Of a DNA stretch of 64,000 nucleotides, positions 53,830 through 62,247 are shown piece after piece. Below the pieces are notes generated by a model, which saw only the letters and a program-made list of their open reading frames with translations, was not told the DNA's origin and made no database searches. Every line of letters starts with the position of its first letter. The stretch's first letter is position 1. The stretch spans positions 1,116,001-1,180,000 of the forward strand of contig NZ_JAYEZO010000002.1 in assembly GCF_037031285.1 (NCBI RefSeq), read 5' to 3'. The DNA is from Halobellus sp. LT62 (lineage in GTDB: Archaea > Halobacteriota > Halobacteria > Halobacteriales > Haloferacaceae). Position numbers and translations under genes: made by a program.

Positions 53830-54681
53830 CTACTCCGTCTCTCTGGCGGCCTTCGAGCGGACGAGCCGCATATCGCCCGACGCGCGGATCGTGCCGTCGA
53901 CGTCGGCGTCGTCGTGGAGTTCGAGGTCCGCACAGGAGACGTCGCCGAGGATCTGCGCGCCGTCGGCGATGGTGACCGTGCCGTCGCGGGTGGTCACGTC
54001 GCCGTGGACGCGCGTCCCCTCGCCGACCTCGATGTCGCCGCGGGCGCGGAGGCTCCCGAAGATGTTGTTGTCTTCGCCGACCGTGATCGTCTCCGCGCGG
54101 ACGTTGCCGTGGAGCCGGCACTCGTCGCCGATCGTCGCGGGCGTCGAGGCCCGCCACGCGTCGTCGGAGACCGTCGACCCGCGCGGGAGCACGAGCGGGT
54201 CGTGTTCGCTCTCACCGGAGAGCGCGCTCGCGAGTTCGTCGGCGCTCTCGTTCTCGCCGAGATGGAGGAGTTGCGAGAGCACGACGAAGTAGAAGACGAG
54301 CGTCGGCACCGGATTGCGAATGACGATCCAGCCGTTGGCCTCGAATCCCTCCTCGATGTCGACGTCGTCGCCGATGTCCAGATCTCCGGAGACCATCAGC
54401 CGCCCGCCGATGTGAACGCGCTCGCCGAGGTAGGCGTCCTCGCCGACGAGGACGTTGCCAGCGACGTCGCACCAGACGTCGAGTCGGCAGTCGCCCTCGG
54501 CTTCGATGTCGCCGCCGAAGGTGGCGCGCTCGCCGGCGAGGACGTTCCGCCCGCGGACGCCGAACTCGATCGTGCTCTGTCCGCCGACGACGATGTCGCC
54601 GTCGGTCACGAGGTCGTGCTCCTCGACGGTCGTCCCGTCGGGTATCTCTAAGGCGTCGAGTCGGTCCTGACCGAGTGCCAC
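53830..54681 (-). CDS. Bactofilin-like polymer-forming protein with a membrane-type insert
   Basis: A 283-residue protein with two blocks of Gly/Asp/Val repeats that form left-handed beta helices (VVGGQSTIEFGVRGRNVLAG; VGEDNNIFGSLRARGDIEV), the bactofilin/polymer-forming pattern. A hydrophobic segment PTLVFYFVVLSQLLHL (about residues 124-139) is inserted between them and could anchor the filament at the membrane. Haloarchaeal bactofilin homologues (halofilins) shape the cell; homology here is by pattern. A TATA-like box (54705-54711) lies 27 nt before GTG 54681, which I choose over GTG 54696. Confidence 0.78.
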   Translation of the reverse strand: MALGQDRLDALEIPDGTTVEEHDLVTDGDIVVGGQSTIEFGVRGRNVLAGERATFGGDIEAEGDCRLDVWCDVAGNVLVGEDAYLGERVHIGGRLMVSGDLDIGDDVDIEEGFEANGWIVIRNPVPTLVFYFVVLSQLLHLGENESADELASALSGESEHDPLVLPRGSTVSDDAWRASTPATIGDECRLHGNVRAETITVGEDNNIFGSLRARGDIEVGEGTRVHGDVTTRDGTVTIADGAQILGDVSCADLELHDDADVDGTIRASGDMRLVRSKAARETE

Positions 54682-54799
54682 ACTCCGGAGCAACACGTGC
54701 GGCGTAATAAACGGCGCGTCAGACGTTCGTCGGACGGCGTGGATCTGGCCGTGACTCCGGACTGATGCGCTTTTACTCCGTGACCGACTACCGGGAACT

Positions 54800-54997
54800 A
54801 TGACTGCACTCTCTTTTGACGAGAACGGCGTCGACGTCGTCTACGATGGGACCGAATTCCGGCTCGAAAAGTCCCTCATCGAGGAGGCGACCGAGAAGGC
54901 CTACCCCGACGTGACCGATCACGAGGTGCTGAAGATCGTCGAGAAGGAACCGTCGCTGAGCGGCGAGCCGCGACAGATCGCCGACATCATCCGGTAA
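54800..54997 (+). CDS. DUF5800 small protein
   Basis: A 65-residue acidic protein with the DUF5800 pattern SFDENGVDVVYDGTEFRLE, YPDVTDHEVLKIVEKEPSLSGEP and the C-terminus IADIIR. It is a conserved haloarchaeal family of unknown function. The start is ATG 54800. The last 15 bases before its stop are duplicated 24 bp further on. Confidence 0.88.
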   Translation: MTALSFDENGVDVVYDGTEFRLEKSLIEEATEKAYPDVTDHEVLKIVEKEPSLSGEPRQIADIIR

Positions 54998-55018
54998 CGG
55001 ACTGCCGACATCATCCGG
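54980..55018. repeat. 15-bp direct repeat at the end of the DUF5800 gene
   Basis: gccgacatcatccgg occurs at 54980-54994, forming the last codons of DUF5800, and again at 55004-55018 beyond its TAA. The second copy is untranslated. This resembles the duplicated gene end at 22601-22646. Confidence 0.75.
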
Positions 55019-55049
55019 CGATGAATCGCCGACGACCCGCAGCGACGAC

Positions 55050-55733
55050 TCAGTCGAACCGCTCTTCGAGACACACCTTCACGATCGACTTCGCGATGGC
55101 GGCCCCGCCGCCGAAGGGGTCCAACTTCGTCTCTCCGGCGCGTTCGCGGTACGGGATCGGCTCCTCGCGGATCTCGTAGCCGCGCATCAGCGGTCGGATC
55201 AGCAGCTCCGCCGACAGCCCGGTGTTCTCGGTCCACTCGATGTCGTGGAGCAGTTCCCGGCGGTACGCTCGCATCCCGGTCGTGGTGTCGTGGACGCGCT
55301 CGCCCATCAGCGCCGAGGCGAGGACGGCGAAGGCGGCGTTGCCGAGGCGGTTCAGGCCGGGCATCGCCTCCGCGCCGTAGTAGAGTCGGTCGCCGGAGAC
55401 GACGTCGTAGCCCTCGTTGATCAGATCGAGGAACTCCGGGAGCTTCTCCATCGGGTACGTGTCGTCGCAGTCGGTGGTGACGACGACCGGCCGGTCGGGC
55501 GCGAGGACGGCCTCCCGAACCGCGTACCCGTAGCCCATCGGGGGTTGTTCGATGACCGTCGCCCCGTGCTCGCGCGCGATCTCGGGCGTCCTATCGCTGG
55601 AACTGTCGGCGCAGACGACTTCCGCGCGCCCGTCGGTCACCTCCTCGATGTCAGTCAGCACCGTCTCTATGGCCGCTTCCTCGTTGTAGGTACCCATCAC
55701 GACGGCGAGGTCGTCGAAGGTGTACTCGCTCAT
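55050..55733 (-). CDS. Family 2 glycosyltransferase (dolichyl-phosphate sugar synthase type)
   Basis: A 227-residue GT-A enzyme. The nucleotide-sugar region is VVMGTYNEEAAIETVLTDI, the metal-binding acidic triad is in VVTTDCDDTYP, and the acceptor region is TGMRAYRRELLHDI. Short members of this class charge dolichyl phosphate with a sugar for glycosylation. The specificity is unknown. It ends about 50 bp from the DUF5800 gene. The minus-strand exonuclease gene lies upstream, 58 bp away. Confidence 0.9.
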   Translation of the reverse strand: MSEYTFDDLAVVMGTYNEEAAIETVLTDIEEVTDGRAEVVCADSSSDRTPEIAREHGATVIEQPPMGYGYAVREAVLAPDRPVVVTTDCDDTYPMEKLPEFLDLINEGYDVVSGDRLYYGAEAMPGLNRLGNAAFAVLASALMGERVHDTTTGMRAYRRELLHDIEWTENTGLSAELLIRPLMRGYEIREEPIPYRERAGETKLDPFGGGAAIAKSIVKVCLEERFD

Positions 55734-55762
55734 TACCCGTCGTTGCCGCCGGGGGTATTTGT

Positions 55763-55783
55763 GTTTTTAGGTTCGCCAAAAAC
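55763..55783 (-). terminator. Hairpin with T-rich arm between exonuclease and glycosyltransferase genes
   Basis: gttttt (55763-55768) and aaaaac (55778-55783) form an inverted repeat around a 9-nt loop. On the minus strand it begins with a run of T residues just after the exonuclease stop, fitting an archaeal T-tract terminator. The downstream glycosyltransferase would then have its own promoter. Confidence 0.35.
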
Positions 55784-55791
55784 AACGTCGT

Positions 55792-56592
55792 CTAGTTGAT
55801 AGATTGCTCCGCGGTCGGATCCGGGATTCCGCACGGTTCGCCGCAGACCGCGCCCAGCGAGTCGTCGTGCAGGCGTCGGGTGACGACGTCCGCGAGGTTC
55901 TGGAGGTTCTCGGTGTCGTCGCGGTTGTACGAGACGAGTGTGTCGAGCGCGTCGTCGTCGCCGTCGCGTTCGTACTGGTACCAGAGCCGAACCGCGTCGC
56001 GTCCGGAGAGGTCGGGGCGGTCGCGGTCGATGCCGACCTCCTGCTCGATCGACTTCAACCCTCCCGTGAGGTCGATCCGGCGGCACGGGAACATCAGATC
56101 GAGGTGCGGAGCGTCGATCGAGACGTCGAAGTTGTCCTCGAGGAACGGCACGTCGAACTGCTTTCCGTTGAACGAGACGACGAGCGGGGCGTCGCGGAAC
56201 CGCTCGCGAAGCGCCTCGTCGGTGAGATCCTCCCCCCGGATCAGCGTCGACGTGTCGCCGCCGCGCGTGAACGAGACAGTCGTGACGTCCTCGCGTCGGG
56301 AGTCGAGCCCGGTCGTCTCGATGTCGAAGAAGAGCGCCTCGTTCCGAAAGTTCTCGTAGAACCGCCAGACTTCCCCTGAGGGAAACCGCTCGCCGAAGTA
56401 CCGCGCGTCGCCGTCGTCGAGGCGTTCCAGCGCCTCGGAGACGAAGGACTCGACCCGCTCGCCGGTTTTCGGCCCCAGCGGCGCGCGCGCGGGATCGAAC
56501 TCCCCCCACGTGAGGATGCCCGACTCCCACAGCGACCGCTCGCGGCCCTCGCCGATCCCCTCCGCGGGAACGAAGCTGTTCTCGATTCGCAT
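55792..56592 (-). CDS. RNase H-fold 3'-5' exonuclease (YprB-like)
   Basis: A 266-residue protein with a DnaQ-like ribonuclease H exonuclease domain: ExoI FFDIETTGLDS, ExoII VVSFNGKQFDVPFL, and ExoIII YNRDDTENLQNL (Asp). Together these give the DEDD catalytic acids. An N-terminal helical region of about 85 residues precedes it. YprB-type enzymes degrade single-stranded nucleic acid and are common in archaea. The start is ATG 56592. It is divergent from the decayed SRAP gene. Confidence 0.88.
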   Translation of the reverse strand: MRIENSFVPAEGIGEGRERSLWESGILTWGEFDPARAPLGPKTGERVESFVSEALERLDDGDARYFGERFPSGEVWRFYENFRNEALFFDIETTGLDSRREDVTTVSFTRGGDTSTLIRGEDLTDEALRERFRDAPLVVSFNGKQFDVPFLEDNFDVSIDAPHLDLMFPCRRIDLTGGLKSIEQEVGIDRDRPDLSGRDAVRLWYQYERDGDDDALDTLVSYNRDDTENLQNLADVVTRRLHDDSLGAVCGEPCGIPDPTAEQSIN

Positions 56593-56705
56593 ATCCGAGT
56601 GAGCGGGCGGCGACGGCCTAAACCCTTCGAGGCGCGTCGTCGTTCTCGTCCGCGAACACACGCACCGGCCGCGAGCGTTTTGCCCGAGCGGCACGTCGAA
56701 CCGGT

Positions 56706-57123
56706 ATGTGCGGCCGCTACACCCTCTTCACTCCGGCGGAGGAGTTGGAATCCCGGTTCGGTGCTGACTTCGACGAGCCCTTCGAGCCGAGGTACAACTG
56801 CGCGCCCGGCCAGTCGCTTTCGGTCGTCACGAACGAGGATCCAGATGTATTTCGTCGGTTCCGCTGGGGGCTGATCCCCTCGTGGGCCGACGATGAATCC
56901 GTTGGTAACGACCTGATCAACGCCCGCGCGGAGACGGTCGACGAGAAGCCGAGTTTCAGCGAGGCGTACAGCGGCGTCGGTGTCTCGTTCCCGCCGACGG
57001 GTTCTACGAGTGGGTACGGGGGGGGGGGGGGGCGGATCGAAACAGCCCTACCGCGTCGCGCTCGACGACGACCCCGCCAACGACGCGGCCGAGTTGATCG
57101 AGCCCGTCGAAGCCGGTCAGTAA
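56706..57123 (+). pseudogene. SRAP-domain (YedK/HMCES) gene, broken
   Basis: SRAP proteins link covalently to abasic sites in ssDNA through Cys2. The N-terminus is intact (MCGRYTLFTPAEE, YNCAPGQ, WGLIPSWADD, LINARAET), but the frame is lost near 56966-56970: CLVPADGFYEW continues one base earlier in another frame. After a run of 15 G (57018-57032) the reading resumes in a third frame (SKQPYRVALDDD) and jumps straight to the usual C-terminal sequence [14 protein letters not shown]. Two one-base losses and an internal loss of roughly 100 residues, including the catalytic His region, make the gene nonfunctional. Its end overlaps the tungstate ATPase gene by 7 bp. Confidence 0.85.
57018..57032. 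repeat. Run of 15 G residues
   Basis: A poly-G run inside the broken SRAP gene, at a Gly-coding stretch. It is the longest homopolymer in the window and a likely slippage or sequencing-error site. One more G would restore the frame across it. Confidence 0.95.
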
Positions 57124-57881
57124 ACGAGTTCCCCGGAGACGAACTTCCGGGTGCGTTCGTCGGCGGGATCTTCGAACACGGTGTCGGCGGGACCGATCTC
57201 GGTGAAGCCGTCGCCGAGCAGCACCGCGACCCGGTCGGCGATGCGCTCGGCCTGATGCATGTCGTGGGTCGCGACGACGACGCCGATGTCGCGGTCGCGC
57301 GCCTCCAGAATCGCCTCCTCGATCGCGCCGGTGTTCCGCGGGTCCAAGTCCGACGTGGGCTCGTCGAGCAGGAGATACGCCGGGTCGTACGCGAGCGCCC
57401 GCGCGAAGGAGACCCGCTGAGCTTCACCGCCCGAGAGCGACCGGGCCGGCTGATCGGTCTTCTCGCTCAGGCCGACGACGTCGAGCGACCGCTCGACGGC
57501 TTCCGGCGTCCCGTTCGATGCGACGAGCGAGTGCATCGCGTCTTCGAGCCGCTCGCTCCACGACTGTCGCACCCGGAGTCCGTACTCGACGTTCCGGGTC
57601 ACCGTGGCGTCGAACAGGCTCGCGTCCTGAAAGACCATCCCGATGCGGCGTCGGAGCGCGAGACGCTCCTCTTCGTCGACGTCCCACACCGACTGGCCGT
57701 CCAGTTCGACGGTCCCGTCGGTCGGTCGAGTGAACAGCGCCAGAACCCGGAGTAACGTCGTCTTGCCGACGCCCGAGGGACCGATGATGGCGACGACCTC
57801 ACCCCGTTCGATCGACAGCGAGAGGTCCTCGACGATGGTCTCCTCGTCGTAGGCGTGTGTGACGTTCGAGAGTCGGATCAT
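57117..57881 (-). CDS. tupC: Tungstate ABC transporter ATP-binding protein
   Basis: A 254-residue ATPase with Walker [11 protein letters not shown]-loop [11 protein letters not shown], signature [16 protein letters not shown], Walker [13 protein letters not shown] and H-loop VATHDMHQA. It overlaps the permease gene by 4 nt (ATGA). It belongs with the Tup-type receptor and permease upstream, so tungstate is the likely substrate, although molybdate cannot be excluded. The end overlaps the SRAP remnant. Confidence 0.9.
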   Translation of the reverse strand: MIRLSNVTHAYDEETIVEDLSLSIERGEVVAIIGPSGVGKTTLLRVLALFTRPTDGTVELDGQSVWDVDEEERLALRRRIGMVFQDASLFDATVTRNVEYGLRVRQSWSERLEDAMHSLVASNGTPEAVERSLDVVGLSEKTDQPARSLSGGEAQRVSFARALAYDPAYLLLDEPTSDLDPRNTGAIEEAILEARDRDIGVVVATHDMHQAERIADRVAVLLGDGFTEIGPADTVFEDPADERTRKFVSGELVY

Positions 57882-58597
57882 CGGTTCATCGACCCCTCGT
57901 CACCGAATCGGACGACGACGGCGTTGATCGAAAGCACGAGCACCAAGAGCACCACGCCGAGGATCATCGCCGTGTCGTACTGTCCCTGTCTGGCCTCCAG
58001 TTGAATCGCGGTCGTCAGCGTCCGGGTCTTCGAGATTCCGCTCGCACTCGTGATGTTGCCGCCGACGATGAGGACGGAACCGACCTCGCTGATCGCGCGA
58101 CCGAACCCCGCGAGGATGGCCGTCGCGATCCCGTAGCGAGCCTCCTTGATCACGACCAACGCGACGTCGAGCCGGGTGCCACCGAGCGCGCGGGCGGCGT
58201 CGCGGACGTTCTCGCTGACACCGGTGATGGCCGCGAGGCTGATCGCGGTGATCGGTGGCGTCGCGAGCACGAACTGCGAGATGATCATCGCCTCGGTCGT
58301 GAAGATGAGTTCCAGCGGCCCGAGCGGTCCCTGATTGGACACGACGAAGAGGACGAGCAGCCCGACGACGACGCTCGGCAACCCCATTCCGGTGTTGATG
58401 ACCGACTTCACGAACTGCTTGCCCCGGAAGTCGGTGAATCCCATCACGATCGCGACGGGGATGCTGAACAGCGTGCTCAGCACCACCGCGGTCCCGCTGA
58501 CGTACAGCGAGACGTAGATGATACTCCGGACGTACCCCTCCCGGAATGGAAGTTCGGCGATTGCCGGCAGCAGTTGGACGACCACTTCGGGCGGCAC
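57878..58597 (-). CDS. tupB: Tungstate ABC transporter permease
   Basis: A 239-residue permease with five to six hydrophobic helices and an EAA-like loop ([21 protein letters not shown]). The segment [24 protein letters not shown] and [19 protein letters not shown] are shared with TupB-type permeases. It starts 2 bp after the receptor gene and overlaps the ATPase by 4 nt, so the three form one operon. Confidence 0.92.
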   Translation of the reverse strand: MPPEVVVQLLPAIAELPFREGYVRSIIYVSLYVSGTAVVLSTLFSIPVAIVMGFTDFRGKQFVKSVINTGMGLPSVVVGLLVLFVVSNQGPLGPLELIFTTEAMIISQFVLATPPITAISLAAITGVSENVRDAARALGGTRLDVALVVIKEARYGIATAILAGFGRAISEVGSVLIVGGNITSASGISKTRTLTTAIQLEARQGQYDTAMILGVVLLVLVLSINAVVVRFGDEGSMNR

Positions 58598-58599
58598 AG

Positions 58600-59586
58600 T
58601 TACTCGCTTTCGGAGTCGCTACTCCAACCTTCCGGAACGTATTGTCGGAAGTCGGGGTCCTCGGAGACCGCCTCGGGGAAGAACAGCTGCTCCCCGTTCG
58701 TCTCGTAGTTCGAGATGGCATCTTGGGCCTCCGGACTGGTGATCCACCCGATGTACGCCATCGCGAGATCGTAGTTGGCGTTCTCGTGGACGCCCGGGTT
58801 GACGGCCATAATGCCGTAGGGGTTCGAGAGGATCTCCGGGCCGTCCTCGATCGGGCCCTGCACGAGGATGACGAGATCGATCTCCGACCGTTGTGAGATG
58901 AAGGTCCCGCGGTCCGAGAGGGTGTACGCGCCCTGCTGATTGGCGACGTTCAGCGCCTCGCCCATTGCGGCCCCGGTCTCTTGGTACCAGTCGCCGCCGG
59001 GCTCCGTTCCCGCGGCCTCCCAGAGATTGCGTTCCTTCGTGTGGGTCCCGGAGTTGTCGCCTCGGGAGACGAACGTCGCTTCGGCCTCCGCGATGGCGGT
59101 GAGCGCATCGGTCGCCGATCCCGTCCCTTCGATCCCCGCCGGGTCGTCCTCGGGCCCGACGATCACGAAGTCGTTGAACATCAGATCGCGTCGATTGATC
59201 CCGTACCCGTTCTGCATAAACTCGTCTTCGAGACCGCGGGCGTGGACCATCACGACGTCCGAGTCCCCGTTGCGCGCGGATTCCAAGGCCGCACCGGTTC
59301 CCTGCGCGACCGCGTCGACCACCACACCGTACATCTCCTCGAAGTCGGTGTGGATCTCGGTTAAGAGCCCGGTGTCGTAGGTACTCGTCGTCGTCGTCAG
59401 CGTGAGCGTCTCACCGCTGACACCGACCTGTTCCTCCTCGCTTTGTCCGCTAACGGAAAGCCCCGAACAGCCGGCGATTGCCGTGATCCCCGCCGCAGCG
59501 GTGGCTCCGAGAAACGCCCTCCGCGACGTTGCGTCGGTAGAGTCGGACGTGTTCTGCTCGTTCGACTGCGACCGTTGTTTCGTCAT
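58600..59586 (-). CDS. tupA: Tungstate ABC transporter substrate-binding lipoprotein
   Basis: A 328-residue secreted receptor. A Tat signal (SRRAFLG, 21-27) ends in a lipobox IAGC (Cys40). The mature domain carries the Tup signature [14 protein letters not shown], the anion contact [16 protein letters not shown] and [14 protein letters not shown]. These match TupA-type tungstate receptors, which prefer tungstate over molybdate. Haloarchaea use tungsten or molybdenum in aldehyde ferredoxin oxidoreductases and nitrate or DMSO reductases. The ATG at 59586 faces the ModE-like gene. Confidence 0.93.
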   Translation of the reverse strand: MTKQRSQSNEQNTSDSTDATSRRAFLGATAAAGITAIAGCSGLSVSGQSEEEQVGVSGETLTLTTTTSTYDTGLLTEIHTDFEEMYGVVVDAVAQGTGAALESARNGDSDVVMVHARGLEDEFMQNGYGINRRDLMFNDFVIVGPEDDPAGIEGTGSATDALTAIAEAEATFVSRGDNSGTHTKERNLWEAAGTEPGGDWYQETGAAMGEALNVANQQGAYTLSDRGTFISQRSEIDLVILVQGPIEDGPEILSNPYGIMAVNPGVHENANYDLAMAYIGWITSPEAQDAISNYETNGEQLFFPEAVSEDPDFRQYVPEGWSSDSESE

Positions 59587-59650
59587 CGATACAACCGGGT
59601 TGCATCAGGGGAGACATAATGCTTTTGCTCGCCATAGGACAGGTGTGACT

Positions 59651-60352
59651 ATGGACACGCGCCCCGCGTTCGACGCGTACATCAGCAGTGACGGCGTGAC
59701 GCTCGACGATCGTGACGTCGTGCTCTTGCGTGCGATCGACCGGGAGGGATCGCTCAACACCGCAGCGGAGTCGCTCGGGCGGTCGTATGCGCACGCTCAG
59801 CGGCGCATCGTCGAACTCGAAGACGCCTTCGGCTCGCTCGTCGAACGACAGCGCGGGGGCTCCGGCGGCGGCGGCAGCACGCTGACCCAGACGGCGAGAG
59901 AGCTACTGGCCGCGTTCGAGCGAACGCGAGCGTCCTTCGAGGGCGTCGCCGAAATAGCCGAGACGGTGCTCACCGGAACGATCGCCGAACGCGACGGCGA
60001 ACTCGTGACCGTCGAGACGCGGGCGGGGCCGATTCGGGCGCTCGTCCCCGAGGGGAACGGACGGGCCCAACTGTCGCTTCGAGCGGACGCGGTGACGCTC
60101 ACCGATCCGGCGGACACGCCGGTCCCCGAGCACACCAGCGCGCGCAATCGATTTACCGGGACGATCGTCGGCGTGGAGTCGGGCGAACGGATCGTCCGCG
60201 TCGCGGTCGACGTGGGCATCGAAGAACCGATACTGGCGCTCGTGACCGAGGACAGTCGGGAAACGCTCGGGCTCGAAGCCGGCAGCGACGTGGTCGTCTC
60301 GTTCAAAGCCACGGCCACGCGCGGCGTCGCTGTGGAAGTGACTGAGTCGTGA
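59651..60352 (+). CDS. ModE-like regulator with TOBE domains
   Basis: A 233-residue protein. The N-terminal ModE/LysR-type winged helix (LLRAIDREGSLNTAAESLGRSYAHAQRRIVEL, residues about 28-58) includes the ModE RIVELE helix and the QRGGSGGGGSTLTQTARELL wing. The C-terminal part (about 110-233) is two TOBE-like beta folds that bind molybdate or tungstate in relatives (TGTIAERDGELVTVETRAG; FTGTIVGVESGERIVRVAV). It is divergent from tupABC across a 64-bp promoter and probably represses it when oxyanion is sufficient. ATG 59651 is chosen over a longer frame through the tupA 5' end. Confidence 0.9.
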   Translation: MDTRPAFDAYISSDGVTLDDRDVVLLRAIDREGSLNTAAESLGRSYAHAQRRIVELEDAFGSLVERQRGGSGGGGSTLTQTARELLAAFERTRASFEGVAEIAETVLTGTIAERDGELVTVETRAGPIRALVPEGNGRAQLSLRADAVTLTDPADTPVPEHTSARNRFTGTIVGVESGERIVRVAVDVGIEEPILALVTEDSRETLGLEAGSDVVVSFKATATRGVAVEVTES

Positions 60353-60466
60353 GTTGTTAACTAGTTATAGTTATATCCTGATGTTCGCGTAACCGACTTT
60401 ACATCGGGAATGTCGCCTGCGTCCGGATTCAAAGTCGTTATGTGACCGGCGGGGTAGTGTGTAGTA
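60353..60466 (+). other. 114-bp spacer between ModE-like and MOT1-like genes
   Basis: AT-rich at its start (ttaactagttatagttatat, 60358-60377), which may be the terminator and promoter area, with a second AT-rich word cgttatg about 27-33 nt before the permease ATG. The gap suggests that the permease has its own promoter. No open frame or repeat is seen. Confidence 0.4.
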
Positions 60467-61552
60467 ATGGAATTTCGGTCCGGGAGCGCGCGCCAGCGAG
60501 CCATCGATCTCTCGCGCGGAGAGCTCACCGGCGCGATAGGGGATTCGGTTACGGTCCTGCCGATCGTCGTCGCCGTCGCCGCACTGACCGATCTCTCGTT
60601 GGCACACCTTCTGCTGGGGTTTGGGGTGTTTCAGGTCGTCTGGGGGCTCTACTACGCGCTCCCGGTCTCGGTCGAGCCGATGAAGGCGCTGGCGGCGCTG
60701 GTCATCGCCGGTGGCCTCACAACGGGCGAACTCGCCGTCGCCGGCGTACTCGCCGGGATCGTCCTCCTCGGAGTCGGGGCGACGGGCACGCTCGCGCGAC
60801 TCCAACTGTACGTCGGCCGCCCGGTGATTCGGGGCGTCCAACTTGCGGTCGCGCTGGTCCTGTTGCAGACCGGCGTCCAGTTGAGTCTCGACGGTCTCGG
60901 CTACGCGCTCGCGGCCGCCGCCGTCGTCGGCATCGCGGTCGCGTTCGGTCGGACCCAGCTGAGTTCGCTCGCCGTGCTCGCGGTCGGTGTCGCCGTCGCG
61001 CTGACGCAGACCGGACTCCCGGTGCCGCAGCTGCCGCCGATCGACGTGTCGCTTCCCGCCGCGTCCGCGCTGTCGTCATCGTCGCTCGGCGCGACCGCGG
61101 CGCAGCTCGCGATGACGATCGGCAACGCGGCGGTCGCAACGTCGCTTCTACTCTCGGATTACTACGACGCGGACGTCTCGCCCGACGAGCTCGCGACGAG
61201 TATGGGCGCGATGAACCTGCTCGCGATCCCGTTCGGGGCGATGCCGATGTGTCACGGCAGCGGCGGCGTCGCGGGGAAGTACGCCTTCGGCGCGAGAACC
61301 GCCGGAGCGAATCTCCTCCTCGGCGGACTGTACGCGATCGCCGCCCTCGTCGCCGTCGGCGTCGTCGCCGCGTTCCCGCTCGCGATGCTCGGGGTCATCC
61401 TCGTCGTGATCGCGGTCGAACTCGGACGGGTCGGCCTCGACAGCCGCGATCGACTCCTGACGGTCGGGATCGGACTTTTGGGTCTGCTGACGAACATCGG
61501 CATCGCGTTCGTCGTCGGCGTCGCGGCGTATCAGCTCCGCGAGCGTATTTGA
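60467..61552 (+). CDS. MOT1-like molybdate/sulfate permease
   Basis: A 361-residue membrane protein with about ten hydrophobic helices, of the SulP-related MOT1 class. The two typical segments are present: LTGAIGDSVTVLPIVVA near the N-terminus and the motif MPMCHGSGGVAGKYAFGAR. Eukaryotic MOT1 members import molybdate with high affinity. The placement next to a ModE-like gene and tupABC supports a molybdate or tungstate substrate. Sulfate remains possible. Confidence 0.88.
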   Translation: MEFRSGSARQRAIDLSRGELTGAIGDSVTVLPIVVAVAALTDLSLAHLLLGFGVFQVVWGLYYALPVSVEPMKALAALVIAGGLTTGELAVAGVLAGIVLLGVGATGTLARLQLYVGRPVIRGVQLAVALVLLQTGVQLSLDGLGYALAAAAVVGIAVAFGRTQLSSLAVLAVGVAVALTQTGLPVPQLPPIDVSLPAASALSSSSLGATAAQLAMTIGNAAVATSLLLSDYYDADVSPDELATSMGAMNLLAIPFGAMPMCHGSGGVAGKYAFGARTAGANLLLGGLYAIAALVAVGVVAAFPLAMLGVILVVIAVELGRVGLDSRDRLLTVGIGLLGLLTNIGIAFVVGVAAYQLRERI

Positions 61553-61614
61553 GGACAACGCCCGCGGTGGGGAATACTCACATAGGGGACATCGAACGGA
61601 ACCGCTAAACGGGT

Positions 61615-61632
61615 TGACTGACTATTCAATCA
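61615..61632. promoter_or_regulatory. TetR-type operator at the efflux operon start
   Basis: TGAcTGAcTAtTCAaTCA is a dyad in which all trinucleotide arms match: TGA-TGA / TCA-TCA. It ends 3 bp before the GTG start of the TetR gene, so binding would cover the transcription start. It is probably the autoregulatory site. Confidence 0.6.
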
Positions 61633-61635
61633 CTA

Positions 61636-62247
61636 GTGTCGAACGCCATCTCGTTTCTGGACGCTCCGAACGGAACACGCGAGGAGATAATGCGCGCGAC
61701 GTATCTCGCCCTCTGTGAACACGGCTACGCCGACCTCACGATCCAGCGGATCGGCGAGGTGTTTCCGAAGAGCAAATCGCTCATCTATCACCACTACGAC
61801 AGCAAAGACGAACTCCTCCTCGATCTGCTCGAGTTCGTCCTCGAACGCTACGAGGCGACGCTGCCCGCGGCCGAGGCCGACGGGGCGGACGAGCGGCTGC
61901 GCGCCGTGTTTGACCACGTGTTCGCCCCGTCGTTGTCGGCTGATCGAGAGCGGTTCATCGCCGCGATGGTCGACTTGCGGGCGCAGGCGACCCACGACGA
62001 CCGCTATCGCGACCACTTCACGCGACACGATCGCTTCTTCCGAGACCGAATCGCCGATATCGTCGCGGAAGGCGTCGCCGAAGGCGTGTTCGAACCGGTG
62101 AACGCGGACGCCGTCGCGACGTCTCTCCTGTCGACGATCACGGGCACGATGACGAGGCAGGTCACGACCGACGGCGTCGACATCGCGGGGCTGCGCGAAC
62201 AGATCGACGCGTACGTCGACGACGCGCTCCGCGCGGGGAGTCGATGA
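61636..62247 (+). CDS. TetR-family repressor
   Basis: A 203-residue regulator. The N-terminal HTH (TREEIMRATYLALCEHGYADL, TIQRIGEVFPKSKSLIYHHY) is classic TetR/AcrR, followed by a helical ligand domain. The start is GTG 61636, directly after a dyad operator. The stop overlaps the MATE gene by ATGA. The pair fits a drug-inducible repressor and efflux pump. Confidence 0.93.
   Translation: MSNAISFLDAPNGTREEIMRATYLALCEHGYADLTIQRIGEVFPKSKSLIYHHYDSKDELLLDLLEFVLERYEATLPAAEADGADERLRAVFDHVFAPSLSADRERFIAAMVDLRAQATHDDRYRDHFTRHDRFFRDRIADIVAEGVAEGVFEPVNADAVATSLLSTITGTMTRQVTTDGVDIAGLREQIDAYVDDALRAGSR

Noticed and set aside
61553-61635. CRISPR or long repeat array at repeated ttgactgact-like words
   Set aside because: Only a single 18-bp dyad is present. 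No repeat-spacer arrangement exists anywhere in the window.
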